Shown here: positions 24,401 through 31,734 of the stretch, in pieces
Layout: each line of letters begins with the position of its first letter
Position numbering within the stretch: the stretch's first letter is position 1
Notes under the pieces: generated by a model
Database searches by the model: none
What the model was told of the DNA's origin: nothing
What the model saw: only the letters and a program-made list of their open reading frames with translations
Position numbers and translations under genes: made by a program
Origin: Azospirillum oryzae
GTDB lineage: Bacteria; Pseudomonadota; Alphaproteobacteria; Azospirillales; Azospirillaceae
NCBI RefSeq assembly: GCF_900177515.1
Contig: NZ_FXAK01000010.1
Coordinates: 186,001-250,000 of the forward strand
Reading direction: 5' to 3'
DNA length: 64,000 nucleotides

Positions 24401-24556
24401 GAATTCCACCTGCGGCAGCGGCGCCACCGGCAGGAAGCGGTAGGCCACCATGCCGAGGATCATCAGCCCGACCATCAGCAGCGACGTGCCGACCGGCCGC
24501 CGGATGAAGGGGGCGGAGAGCGAGGCGCCGGAGGGGAGAAGATTTGCGGGAAGCAT
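21437..24556 (-). CDS. mdtC: RND efflux permease, MdtC-like
   Basis: A 1039-residue inner-membrane RND transporter of the hydrophobe/amphiphile family, exporting substrate by proton antiport. N-terminal APFIRRPVGTSLLMVGLMIL, repeated SGALPLPPV-like pore regions and TM4 motif VGFVVDDAIVVIENI (proton-relay Asp pair) are present. The C-terminal half has LIGIVKKNAIMMIDFALE. It follows the MdtB-like gene by six bases. In E. coli MdtB and MdtC form a heterotrimer with MdtA and pump bile salts, novobiocin and metal chelates. The MdtB/C names rest on order and resemblance. Confidence 0.9.
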   Translation of the reverse strand: MLPANLLPSGASLSAPFIRRPVGTSLLMVGLMILGMVAYRFLPVAPLPQVEFPTIIVTASLPGASPETMAASVATPLERRLSRIAGVSEMTSNSKLGSTTVVVQFELNRDVEAASRDVQAAINAAGGDLPADLPSPPKMRRINPADAPVMTLAMTSTTLAPAELYNLADSIIGQRLSQIEGVAQVSINGAEKTAVRVRVNAAAAANMGVSLESIRSVIAQANANGPKGSFDGTHESWSIGASDQLFGADAYRRLIVTEKNGATIRLGDVAEVIEAPENSRTAAWQDGQRAVLINIQKQPGSNVVDTVDRIRAELPTLRGWMPPGVSLAVRTDRTPTIRASIDDVQKTLAVTVALVVMVMALFLRRLWATVIPAASVPLSLAGTFGVMWIVGYSLDNFSLMALTISVGFVVDDAIVVIENIVRHIEKGARPFEAAVKGARQVAFTVISISLSLVAVFIPILFMGGIQGRLFREFAVVLSVAIAVSAVVSLTLTPMMCAHLLEPEAERKPPGRLARALGWVGDRLFGLYAGGLDWVLAHRRTMLAATFAIIGVSVWLYGQVPKGFVPQQDTGLLIGFSDPPPDISFRAMVTRQRALQDAVSGDPAVDSVGGTIGGGGPGGTYSGQIYIALKPKAEREDLATVTQRLRMRAGKVPGVQLYLMPVQDIRVGGFQGRSQYRYSLQDSDIGALNEWAPKLVEKMRTLPELVDVANDRQNGGIQANVIVDRDAAARLGVSLSSLEATLYDAFGQRQVSTMYLAQNQHKVVLEVAPSEALSPDDLKRIYVTGRDGMVPLSAVSRVVIGNQAASIQHQSGFPVANLTFDLAPGVSLSQATEVIQRAAEDIGMPASIRAGFQGDARAFQQSSSSQPLLILAALITIYIVLGVLYESLIHPLTILSTLPSAGLGALIALILTGYDLSIVALIGIILLIGIVKKNAIMMIDFALEAERERGLSPLEAIREAGLVRFRPIMMTTMAALLGAVPLAFDYGTGGEIRRPLGIAIIGGLLVSQMLTLYTTPVVYLTLERLALRRTRRAAIAAPAE

Positions 24557-24562
24557 GGCCGG

Positions 24563-27500
24563 CTACTCCGCCGCCGCCCGGCCGGGAGACTGGACGGTAT
24601 CTGGGTCGTTGCCCGCTTCCGAAACCTCCTTCCGCCGCCACGGCCGCAGCCAGCGGCCCAGCCGGTTGCCGAGACGGTCCATGTAGAGATAGACCACCGG
24701 CGTGGTGTAGAGCGTCAGCACCTGGCTGAGCAGCAGGCCGCCGACGATGGCGATGCCCATCGGCTTGCGCAGTTCCGATCCGGTGCCGTTCTCCAGCGCC
24801 AGCGGCAGGGCGCCCAGCAGGGCCGCCATGGTCGTCATCATGATCGGGCGGAAGCGCAGGAGCGACGCCTCGTAGATCGAGCGTTCCGGCGCCATGCCCT
24901 GGTGACGTTCGGCCTCCAGCGCGAAGTCGATCATCATGATGGCGTTCTTCTTGACGATGCCGATCAGCAGGACGATGCCGACCAGCGCGATCAGCGACAG
25001 GTCGTGGCCGGTCGCCATCAGCGCCAGCAGTGCGCCGATGCCGGCGGACGGCAGGGTCGACAGGATGGTGATGGGGTGGATCGTGCTCTCGTACAGCACG
25101 CCCAGCACGATGTAGACCGCGACCACCGCCGCCAGGATCAGCCAGGGCTGGGTGTCAAGCGAGGAGCGGAACTCGGCGGCCGTGCCGGCGAAGCGGGCGG
25201 TCGCGGTGTCGGGCATGCCGATGCCGGCGCGCGCCTCCTGGATCGCCGCCACCGCCGCACCGAGAGAGACGCCGGGAGCGACGTTGAAGGACAGGGTGAC
25301 CGACGGGAACTGGCCCTGGTGGGTGATGACCAGCGGGGCGGTCCTGCGCTCCACCGACACCACGGCATTCAGGGGCACGACGGTGTTTCCGTTGGTGCTG
25401 CCGCTGGCCTTCACATAGATCTTGGACAGCGACGCCGGATCCATCTGGAAGGACGGCTCGACCTCCAGGATCACGCGGTACTGGTTGGTCTGGGTGTAGA
25501 TGGTCGAGACCTGCCGCTGGCCGAAGGCGTCGTAGAGCGTGTCGTCGATGGCCTGGGGCAGCACATGCAGGCGGCTGGCGGCGTCGCGGTCGATGGTCAG
25601 GTAGACCTGCAGGCCGTCGGGCTGCTGGTCGCTCGCCACGTCGGTCAGTTCGGGGCGGGCGCGGAGCGCTTCCAGCAGGCGCGGGGTCCAGTTCTCCAGC
25701 TCGCGCGGGTCGGCGTCCTGAAGGACGTACTGGTATTGCGTGCGGCTGACGCGGCTGTCGATCTGCACGTCCTGCACCGCCTGCATGAACAGCGACACGC
25801 CCTTCAGGTCCCCGGTCGCGGCGCGCAGGCGGGCGATGATCTCCTCGGCCGAGGAGTTGCGCTGGTCGCGCGGCTTGAGCGCGATGGTCAGGTTGCCGGT
25901 GTTGGTGGTGGCATTCACCGTGCCGGTGCCGACGAAGCTCGCCACCCCGGCCACGTCGGGGTCGCGCCGGACGATGTCGGCGACCTCGCGCTGGCGCTCC
26001 GCCATCGCCTTGACCGAGATGGAGGGCGCGGCGTCGGTCACGCCGATGATGACGCCGGTGTCCTGCTGCGGCAGGAAACCCTTGGGCACCACGTCGTACA
26101 GGTAGAGGGTGGCGGCCAGCGTCGCGATGGTGAAGAGCAGCGTCGCCGGCTGGTGGCGCAGGACGACGCGCAGGGAGGCGGCGTAGCCGTTCAGCAGCGC
26201 GTCGAAGCCGCGTTCGGTCCAGCGGAACAGCCGGTTGGGCTTGGTCTCGGTTTCGGCTTTCAGCAGGCGGGCGCACATCATCGGCGTCAGCGTCAGCGAG
26301 ATTACCGCCGACACCAGCACGGCGATGGACAGCGTGATGGCGAACTCGCGGAACAGCCGGCCGACCACCCCGCCCATGAACAGCAGCGGGATGAACACCG
26401 CGATCAGCGACAGCGTCAGCGAGACGACGGTGAAGCCGATCTGGCGGGCGCCCTTGAGGGCCGCCTGCATCGGTTTTTCGCCCTGTTCGATGTGGCGGAC
26501 GATGTTCTCGATCATCACGATGGCGTCGTCGACGACGAAGCCGGACGCGATGGTCAGCGCCATCAGCGACAGGTTGTCCAGGCTGAAGCCGCACAGGGCC
26601 ATGATGCCGAAGGTGCCGATCAGCGACAGCGGCAGGGCGGCGGCCGGGATCACCGTCGCCCACGCCTTGCGCAGGAACAGGAAGATCACCATCACCACCA
26701 GCCCGGCGGTCAGCACCAGCGTCTTCTGCACATCCACCACCGAGGCGCGGATGGTCTCCGTCCGGTCGGTCAGCACCGCCATGTGGATCTGCGGCGGCAG
26801 GCTGGACTGCAGCGACGGCAGCAGCTTGCGGATGCGGTCCACCGTGTCGATGATGTTGGCGCCGGGCTGGCGCAGCACGTTCAGCAGCACCGCCGGCTTG
26901 CCGTCGTGCCAGGCGGCGAGACGGGTGTTCTCCACCGAATCGACCACGGTGCCGATGTCGGTCAGCCGCACCGGGCCGCCGTTCTTGTAGGCGACGACGA
27001 TCGGGCGGTAGGCGGCGGCATTCTCGATCTGGTCGTTGACGCTGATCGACCAGGACTGGCGCGGCCCGTCGAAGCTGCCCTTCGGCGCATTGACGTTGGC
27101 CTGGGTGATGGTGGTCCGCACATCCTCCAGCGTCAGGCCGAGGCCGGCGACGGCGGCCGGATTGACCTGGACGCGCACGGCCGGGCGCAGGCCGCCCTCG
27201 ATCCCGACATAGCCGACGCCGTCGACCTGGGACAGCTTCTGCGCCAGCAGCGTGTCGGCGGCGTCGCTGACGGTTTCCAGGCGAAGGCTGTCCGAACTCA
27301 GCGCCAGCACCATGATCGGCGTGTCGGCCGGGTTGACCTTGTCGTAGACCGGCGGGTTGGGCAGGCCCTTGGGCAGCGTGCCCGACGCGGCGCTGATCGC
27401 CGACTGCACGTCCTGCGAGGCGGCGTCGATGTCGCGGGTCAGGTCGAACTGCAGGGTGATGACCGACAGCCCGAAGGAACTGGTCGACACCATCGAGGAG

Positions 27501-27730
27501 ATGCCGGCGATCTGGCCGAGCTGGCGTTCCAGGGGCGCGGTGACCGAGGAGGCCATCACGTCGGGGGCGGCACCCGGCAGCTGGGTGGTGACGCGCACCG
27601 TCGGGAAATCGACCGTCGGCAGCGAGGAGATCGGCAGGGTGCTGTAGCCCAGCAGGCCCAGCAGCACCACCGCCAGCATCAGCAGACCGGTGGCGACCGG
27701 CCGCAGGATAAAGGGGGCGGAGATGTTCAT
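24563..27730 (-). CDS. mdtB: RND efflux permease, MdtB-like
   Basis: A 1055-residue RND transporter, partner of the MdtC-like protein. It starts MNISAPFILRPVATGLLML, has TM4 motif SGFVVDDAIVMIENIVRH with the two proton-relay Asp residues, and LIGIVKKNAIMMIDFALEAE in the second half. PTVDFPTVRVTTQLPGA is the porter-domain entry typical of the family. Its start overlaps the adaptor stop by four bases (ATGA). The C-terminal tail after TM12 is basic and short. Confidence 0.92.
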   Translation of the reverse strand: MNISAPFILRPVATGLLMLAVVLLGLLGYSTLPISSLPTVDFPTVRVTTQLPGAAPDVMASSVTAPLERQLGQIAGISSMVSTSSFGLSVITLQFDLTRDIDAASQDVQSAISAASGTLPKGLPNPPVYDKVNPADTPIMVLALSSDSLRLETVSDAADTLLAQKLSQVDGVGYVGIEGGLRPAVRVQVNPAAVAGLGLTLEDVRTTITQANVNAPKGSFDGPRQSWSISVNDQIENAAAYRPIVVAYKNGGPVRLTDIGTVVDSVENTRLAAWHDGKPAVLLNVLRQPGANIIDTVDRIRKLLPSLQSSLPPQIHMAVLTDRTETIRASVVDVQKTLVLTAGLVVMVIFLFLRKAWATVIPAAALPLSLIGTFGIMALCGFSLDNLSLMALTIASGFVVDDAIVMIENIVRHIEQGEKPMQAALKGARQIGFTVVSLTLSLIAVFIPLLFMGGVVGRLFREFAITLSIAVLVSAVISLTLTPMMCARLLKAETETKPNRLFRWTERGFDALLNGYAASLRVVLRHQPATLLFTIATLAATLYLYDVVPKGFLPQQDTGVIIGVTDAAPSISVKAMAERQREVADIVRRDPDVAGVASFVGTGTVNATTNTGNLTIALKPRDQRNSSAEEIIARLRAATGDLKGVSLFMQAVQDVQIDSRVSRTQYQYVLQDADPRELENWTPRLLEALRARPELTDVASDQQPDGLQVYLTIDRDAASRLHVLPQAIDDTLYDAFGQRQVSTIYTQTNQYRVILEVEPSFQMDPASLSKIYVKASGSTNGNTVVPLNAVVSVERRTAPLVITHQGQFPSVTLSFNVAPGVSLGAAVAAIQEARAGIGMPDTATARFAGTAAEFRSSLDTQPWLILAAVVAVYIVLGVLYESTIHPITILSTLPSAGIGALLALMATGHDLSLIALVGIVLLIGIVKKNAIMMIDFALEAERHQGMAPERSIYEASLLRFRPIMMTTMAALLGALPLALENGTGSELRKPMGIAIVGGLLLSQVLTLYTTPVVYLYMDRLGNRLGRWLRPWRRKEVSEAGNDPDTVQSPGRAAAE

Positions 27731-29064
27731 GAGGGCTGCCGTCCCTCACGCGAGGTGGTTGGGGTGGGGGCGTTGCCGCCTCCGTTGTTCTCGCGCTGCT
27801 GCTGCCGTTCGCGCCGCCGTTCCTCGCGCGCGGCCGGGTCGTGTGGCTGGTCCTGCGGCCGGTTGGCGGGGGCGGCCTCCGGAGCGGGGGTGGCGGGAGC
27901 GGCGCCAACCGGTGCGGCCGAGGCGATGGGTTCGACGATGCGGATCTTCGAGCCGGGCTGCAGGCGGTATTGGCCGTCGACCACCACCCGCTCGCCGGGG
28001 GTCAGGCCCTCGTCGATGATGGCCTTGTTCTCCTCCTGGCGGGCGACCTTGATCGGGCGCTGTTCCACCGTCAGGTCGTCCTTGATGACGTAGGCGTAGG
28101 TGCCCTGGGGGCCGCGCTGCACCACGGTCGCCGGCACGGTGGTGGCGCCGCGGCGGATGGTGGAGAGCAGGCGGACATTGACGAACTGGCCGGGCCACAG
28201 CTTCTGCGGGTCGTTCGGCATCTCGGCCTTCAGGCGGATGGTGCCGGTGCCCGTGTCGATCAGGTTATCAATCACCGCCAGCGACCCGGTGTCGAGCACG
28301 CGGCGGCCCTCGCGGTCCTGCGCCTCGACCGTCACCGGCCCTTGCGCCTGGGCGGCCAGCACCGCCTGCAGCTGCTTTTCCGGCAGGGTGAAGAGGACGG
28401 CGATGGGCTGGATTTGCGTGATGGTGGCGATGCCGTTCTGGTCGCTGGCCCGCACCACGTTGCCCTGGTCGACGTTGCGCAGGCCGATGCGGCCGCTGAT
28501 CGGCGCGGTGATGGTGGTGTAGTTCAGCTGGACCTGCACCGCCTCGATCGCCGCCTCGTCGGCGCGGATCTGCGCCTCGTACTGGGCGACCAGCGCGCGC
28601 TGGGTGTCGACCGTCTGGCGCGAGGCGAACTCCTTCAGGTTCATGTTGCGCTCAAGGTCGCGCCGCGCGTTGGCCAGCTGCGCCTCGTCCTGCGCCTTCT
28701 TCGCCTGGGCTTGCGCAAGCTGGGCCTGGAGCGGGCGGGAGTCGATGGTCGCCAGCAGGTCGCCGGCCTTGACCAGCTGGCCTTCCTGGAGCGAGACGCG
28801 CTGAAGCTCGCCATCGACGCGGGCGCGTACGGTGACTGTGTTGAAGGCCTGGACCGTGCCGATGCCGTCGAACCAGATCGGCACATCCTCCCGCGCCACG
28901 GTGCCGGCCTGCACCGCCACCACGCTGTTGCGGGCACCGGCCGGGGGGCGGCCCGGCTGGGTTGCCGCCTGGGTTGCCAGCTTCTGCTGGACCGCGTAGC
29001 CGACGCCGCCGACCAGACCGGCGAGAACCACACCGGTGACCACCGGCTTCCAACGAATCGTCAT
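27727..29064 (-). CDS. mdtA: RND periplasmic adaptor (membrane fusion protein), MdtA-like
   Basis: A 445-residue membrane-fusion protein. One N-terminal helix (VVTGVVLAGLVGGVGYAV), a lipoyl half-motif (TVTVRARVDGELQRVSLQEG), a coiled-coil hairpin with AQAQAKKAQDEAQLANARRD, then a second lipoyl half and beta-barrel (ITAPISGRIGLRNVDQGN). A low-complexity Pro/Ala/Arg tail follows IRIVEP. ATG 29064 is preferred; the frame is open further upstream without a ribosome site. It is the first gene of an mdtABC-like operon. No outer-membrane TolC-type gene is present in the window. Confidence 0.92.
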   Translation of the reverse strand: MTIRWKPVVTGVVLAGLVGGVGYAVQQKLATQAATQPGRPPAGARNSVVAVQAGTVAREDVPIWFDGIGTVQAFNTVTVRARVDGELQRVSLQEGQLVKAGDLLATIDSRPLQAQLAQAQAKKAQDEAQLANARRDLERNMNLKEFASRQTVDTQRALVAQYEAQIRADEAAIEAVQVQLNYTTITAPISGRIGLRNVDQGNVVRASDQNGIATITQIQPIAVLFTLPEKQLQAVLAAQAQGPVTVEAQDREGRRVLDTGSLAVIDNLIDTGTGTIRLKAEMPNDPQKLWPGQFVNVRLLSTIRRGATTVPATVVQRGPQGTYAYVIKDDLTVEQRPIKVARQEENKAIIDEGLTPGERVVVDGQYRLQPGSKIRIVEPIASAAPVGAAPATPAPEAAPANRPQDQPHDPAAREERRRERQQQRENNGGGNAPTPTTSREGRQPS

Positions 29065-29222
29065 GACCTGTTCCGACCCTTGCCCCAACGCCCGACCGGA
29101 CGGCGTTTTCGGCCGCCCCGGTCTTGCTGTTCGTTCCTGATACGGGGCGGCGGGAGCGATTCGTCGGGGGGGGCGGAGAAAATTTTTTGACCTAGAACTC
29201 AAACCAAGGAAGCTAAACTGGC

Positions 29223-30926
29223 TCATTTCTGGTGACGGAAGAGGATACCAACCGGCGACCTCTTCAGCCGCTTATCCTCTTCCTTCAATTGCCGATATCG
29301 TTCAGGAATTTCCTTGATTTTGGGGGCATCGACCACCTCTTCCAGTGCGGTTTTTATCAAACTGACAACCGGTACGCCACACGCGGAAGCAATCTCGACC
29401 GCCCCACGTACCACGCACGTTCCTAGATCGATGCCCGCAAAACGCCATTTCTTACCTTTGAGAGCCGCTAACTCCTTGCGATGTGCATCAAACGCGCTTT
29501 GAAGGTTATGAATGACCTGATCGCTTGTGCGGTGAAAGTTAGACGGATTTGTTTCGACCATCTCCGCTACTCCCGCCGACAACATTTGGCGAAGCTCGCT
29601 AATCGCGCCTACCTTGCGCATTTCCACCAACGCGACCGGCGGTACATTGCCGAGCCAAGTCATTTCTCCATCGGCGGCTGTTTGCAGTGCCTTGGATAGA
29701 TGAAGATTAACCATATTATCGTGGTCGATTTTTCCGGCGTCATATTCCAATTTCCATTGGAAGTATTTCCATGATGTTGGTGCGTCGATCAAGGGAACAC
29801 CGCCCAAATAACGGCTGCGCAATAGCACATCATTTGCTTGGCGCATTCTGCCGGCAGCATGAAGAACGAGTGCTTGTCCTGCGTGTTTATATCCGAGCGG
29901 GGAAAGATATTCGTCAAGATATTCTTGAAGTTGTTGCTCCAAAGGCTCCCTTAGTTCTGTATCGAACAGGACACGCGACCGGTCTTTGACTGCTCGAATT
30001 GCTTGCTCAGCCTTTAGAAGAGGCTTCACAAAATCCATCGCGTCATCAATGGTCGAGAATGTTTGTCTAAAAAGGCGATTAACATGGGTGATTGTGTCCT
30101 GTTCTGAAACATCAGCAAGAAGCTTGTCCTCACTTTGTTCGATCAGGGATCGGTCGGGAACTACGACCACCATGGGTGGGTTGACGTCGGCAAGCGCAAG
30201 CTCTTTGTAGTTGAGAAGATTGAGCGCGTGTTTGATTAGATAATAAACAGCTTTTGACTTATTGTCACTGGTCAGAAACATCTTTGTCCGAATAAAAGGA
30301 TCCGGAAGAACAATCGTATCGACATATACGCCGCATGAAGATGCGATATTACGCTGATTGGATGGGAATAGGTCTCCACCAAAGACAGCCTTAAGGGCGC
30401 GAGTGTCTTCAATGTGAATCGACGCAATATCGCTCGCACTTTCCCATAGCTTCTCTACCCAATTAAGGAAATCTGGAAAGCTGGAAGAAATTTCTTCAAC
30501 CAAATCCTGGTTGTTTGAGATAGAACGCGCGACATCATGCGGTGTCAATTTTTTATTGACCATTATGCGATGGTATCGACCAAAATTGACCTCAATGGTC
30601 TCAAAATACCCTCTTTGTAAATCATGAAGAGAAACTGCTTTCTTGGCGTCTTCACGATCTTTCATGACCGTAACGGTCATTGCTAATGCTCGCACGCTCG
30701 CATCTACTGTGGAGAGATCAATTTGACCATCCAACCCATAACGAACTGCAAGCATGCTGTCTTTAATGGATTCAAAAACATGCGGAAGAAACTTTACCCG
30801 TCCATCCGCCATTTGCGTTTTGAGTATTTCAAGTCGTCTCCGTAGCTCCAATTCGTATTCCGTATCCATGTCTAGATCCATAATGACGTGGTTGGCGTTG
30901 CAGTTATATAATTTGTGGTGAGGCAT
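29223..30926 (-). CDS. Unknown 567-residue protein in a low-GC island
   Basis: I do not recognise this protein. It is soluble-looking, without signal peptide or membrane helix, and mixed alpha/beta. The N-terminus is helical and charged (YELELRRRLEILKTQM). A central part (KAVYYLIKHALNLLNYKELA, then PPMVVVVPDRSLIEQSEDK) looks Rossmann-like. The C-terminal domain starts about residue 480 (KWRFAGIDLGTCVVRGAVEI) and ends in a Lys/Arg-rich tail. Base and codon use are much more AT-rich than the flanking operons, marking acquired DNA. ATG 30926 has no ribosome site; ATG 30881 is an alternative. It lies 68 bases after an AbiEi-like gene on the same strand, so a two-gene unit, perhaps defensive, is possible but unproven. 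Confidence 0.8.
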   Translation of the reverse strand: MPHHKLYNCNANHVIMDLDMDTEYELELRRRLEILKTQMADGRVKFLPHVFESIKDSMLAVRYGLDGQIDLSTVDASVRALAMTVTVMKDREDAKKAVSLHDLQRGYFETIEVNFGRYHRIMVNKKLTPHDVARSISNNQDLVEEISSSFPDFLNWVEKLWESASDIASIHIEDTRALKAVFGGDLFPSNQRNIASSCGVYVDTIVLPDPFIRTKMFLTSDNKSKAVYYLIKHALNLLNYKELALADVNPPMVVVVPDRSLIEQSEDKLLADVSEQDTITHVNRLFRQTFSTIDDAMDFVKPLLKAEQAIRAVKDRSRVLFDTELREPLEQQLQEYLDEYLSPLGYKHAGQALVLHAAGRMRQANDVLLRSRYLGGVPLIDAPTSWKYFQWKLEYDAGKIDHDNMVNLHLSKALQTAADGEMTWLGNVPPVALVEMRKVGAISELRQMLSAGVAEMVETNPSNFHRTSDQVIHNLQSAFDAHRKELAALKGKKWRFAGIDLGTCVVRGAVEIASACGVPVVSLIKTALEEVVDAPKIKEIPERYRQLKEEDKRLKRSPVGILFRHQK

Positions 30927-30994
30927 GCTGTCGGTTTATTGAAATTTGACTACCTGCCTGCCATTCACGGATTTTCTGACAGGACGAGATCGCC

Positions 30995-31483
30995 TCAAGC
31001 AGCCGCTTGGTTTCGTCCGGCAGACAGTCGACGCGCAGCATCGCGGAACCCCTTCTCGATGTTGTCCAGGCGATGCCGCCACTCCGACGCCAGGACGGGC
31101 GGGACATCCTTCTCCGCTTCGAGGTCGTTCAGGACACGGCGCACCCGACGAACGCCGTAGGCTTTGCAAAGCCGGGCAACGTCCCTGAAGGTCGGCCGGG
31201 CAAGCGTCATGGCGATCAGGTGGTCGGGGTCGAACCTGCCGGCGGGATTGCTCCAGGCCCGATTGAAGGCAAGACGCGGCTCCCCTTCCGGCAGGACGCG
31301 GTAGAGGCCACGCTGGATGGGTTCGATCTTCTCCGCGGCGACGAGTTTCCTCAGTGCACGGCTTACCGTCGATGCGGACCCATAACGCCCGACCAGCGCA
31401 CCGGACGCGACCGTCGCCACGCCGCTGCGGTGCAGGTCGTGGAGAATCCGCATCGGCAAGGTTCCGTTCATCGGCGCCGTCAC
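30995..31483 (-). CDS. AbiEi antitoxin-like winged-helix protein
   Basis: A 162-residue protein. The N-terminal 60 residues form a winged helix with the type IV antitoxin AbiEi-like pattern YGSASTVSRALRKLVAAEKI followed by the wing IQRGLYRVL. The C-terminal part (DPDHLIAMTLARPTFRDVAR, then AYGVRRVRRVLNDLEAE) resembles the helical extension of such proteins. AbiEi normally represses and neutralises a nucleotidyltransferase toxin AbiEii encoded just downstream, but the next gene is the unrelated 567-residue protein. The start is GTG 31483 or ATG 31471; neither has a strong ribosome site. Tandem repeats lie immediately upstream. Confidence 0.75.
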   Translation of the reverse strand: MTAPMNGTLPMRILHDLHRSGVATVASGALVGRYGSASTVSRALRKLVAAEKIEPIQRGLYRVLPEGEPRLAFNRAWSNPAGRFDPDHLIAMTLARPTFRDVARLCKAYGVRRVRRVLNDLEAEKDVPPVLASEWRHRLDNIEKGFRDAARRLSAGRNQAAA

Positions 31484-31490
31484 GATTTGT

Positions 31491-31516
31491 CATCCAGCGA
31501 AAATATCCATCGAAAA
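31491..31516 (-). repeat. Tandem 13-bp repeats before the AbiEi-like gene
   Basis: ATCCAGCGAAAAT (31491-31503) is followed directly by ATCCATCGAAAAT (31504-31516), one mismatch in 13. The repeats end eight bases before the GTG start, in an AT-rich leader. This is the position expected for an autoregulatory operator of an AbiEi-type repressor. Confidence 0.5.
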
Positions 31517-31668
31517 TCAATATGATGGGTTAAGCAGGTCGAGTCAATGAGCCGGCCGCCTGCGCCCGGCCGGTGCGCGCCTTCACGGCGCCGGTGGCGG
31601 CTTGCCGATGATGGGGCCGCCAGCAGGATGCGATTGTCGCTGCACATACGCGAATAGGCGTTGAATTT

Positions 31669-31719
31669 GAGAATGAGTTGCATTATGAGGGCTGCTTACT
31701 GCGAATGATTCTTATTCGT
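31669..31719 (+). promoter_or_regulatory. Iron-box-like tandem dyads upstream of the TonB receptor
   Basis: TGAGAATGAGTTGCATTATG (from 31669) and GCGAATGATTCTTATTCG (from 31701; CGAAT/ATTCG arms) resemble Fur-type boxes built on GAATNANTCTCATT. They lie just ahead of the GTG start of a siderophore receptor, where iron repression is expected. Which regulator (Fur, Irr or other) binds cannot be told. Confidence 0.5.
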
Positions 31720-31734
31720 GCCGGGGGCAAGCAA

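Noticed and set aside
21299..28093. A 2264-residue open frame on the plus strand opposite the RND genes
   Set aside because: It is the antisense of two well-supported RND permeases. Its composition (His/Arg/Asp/Gly-rich, low complexity) is typical of a high-GC shadow frame.
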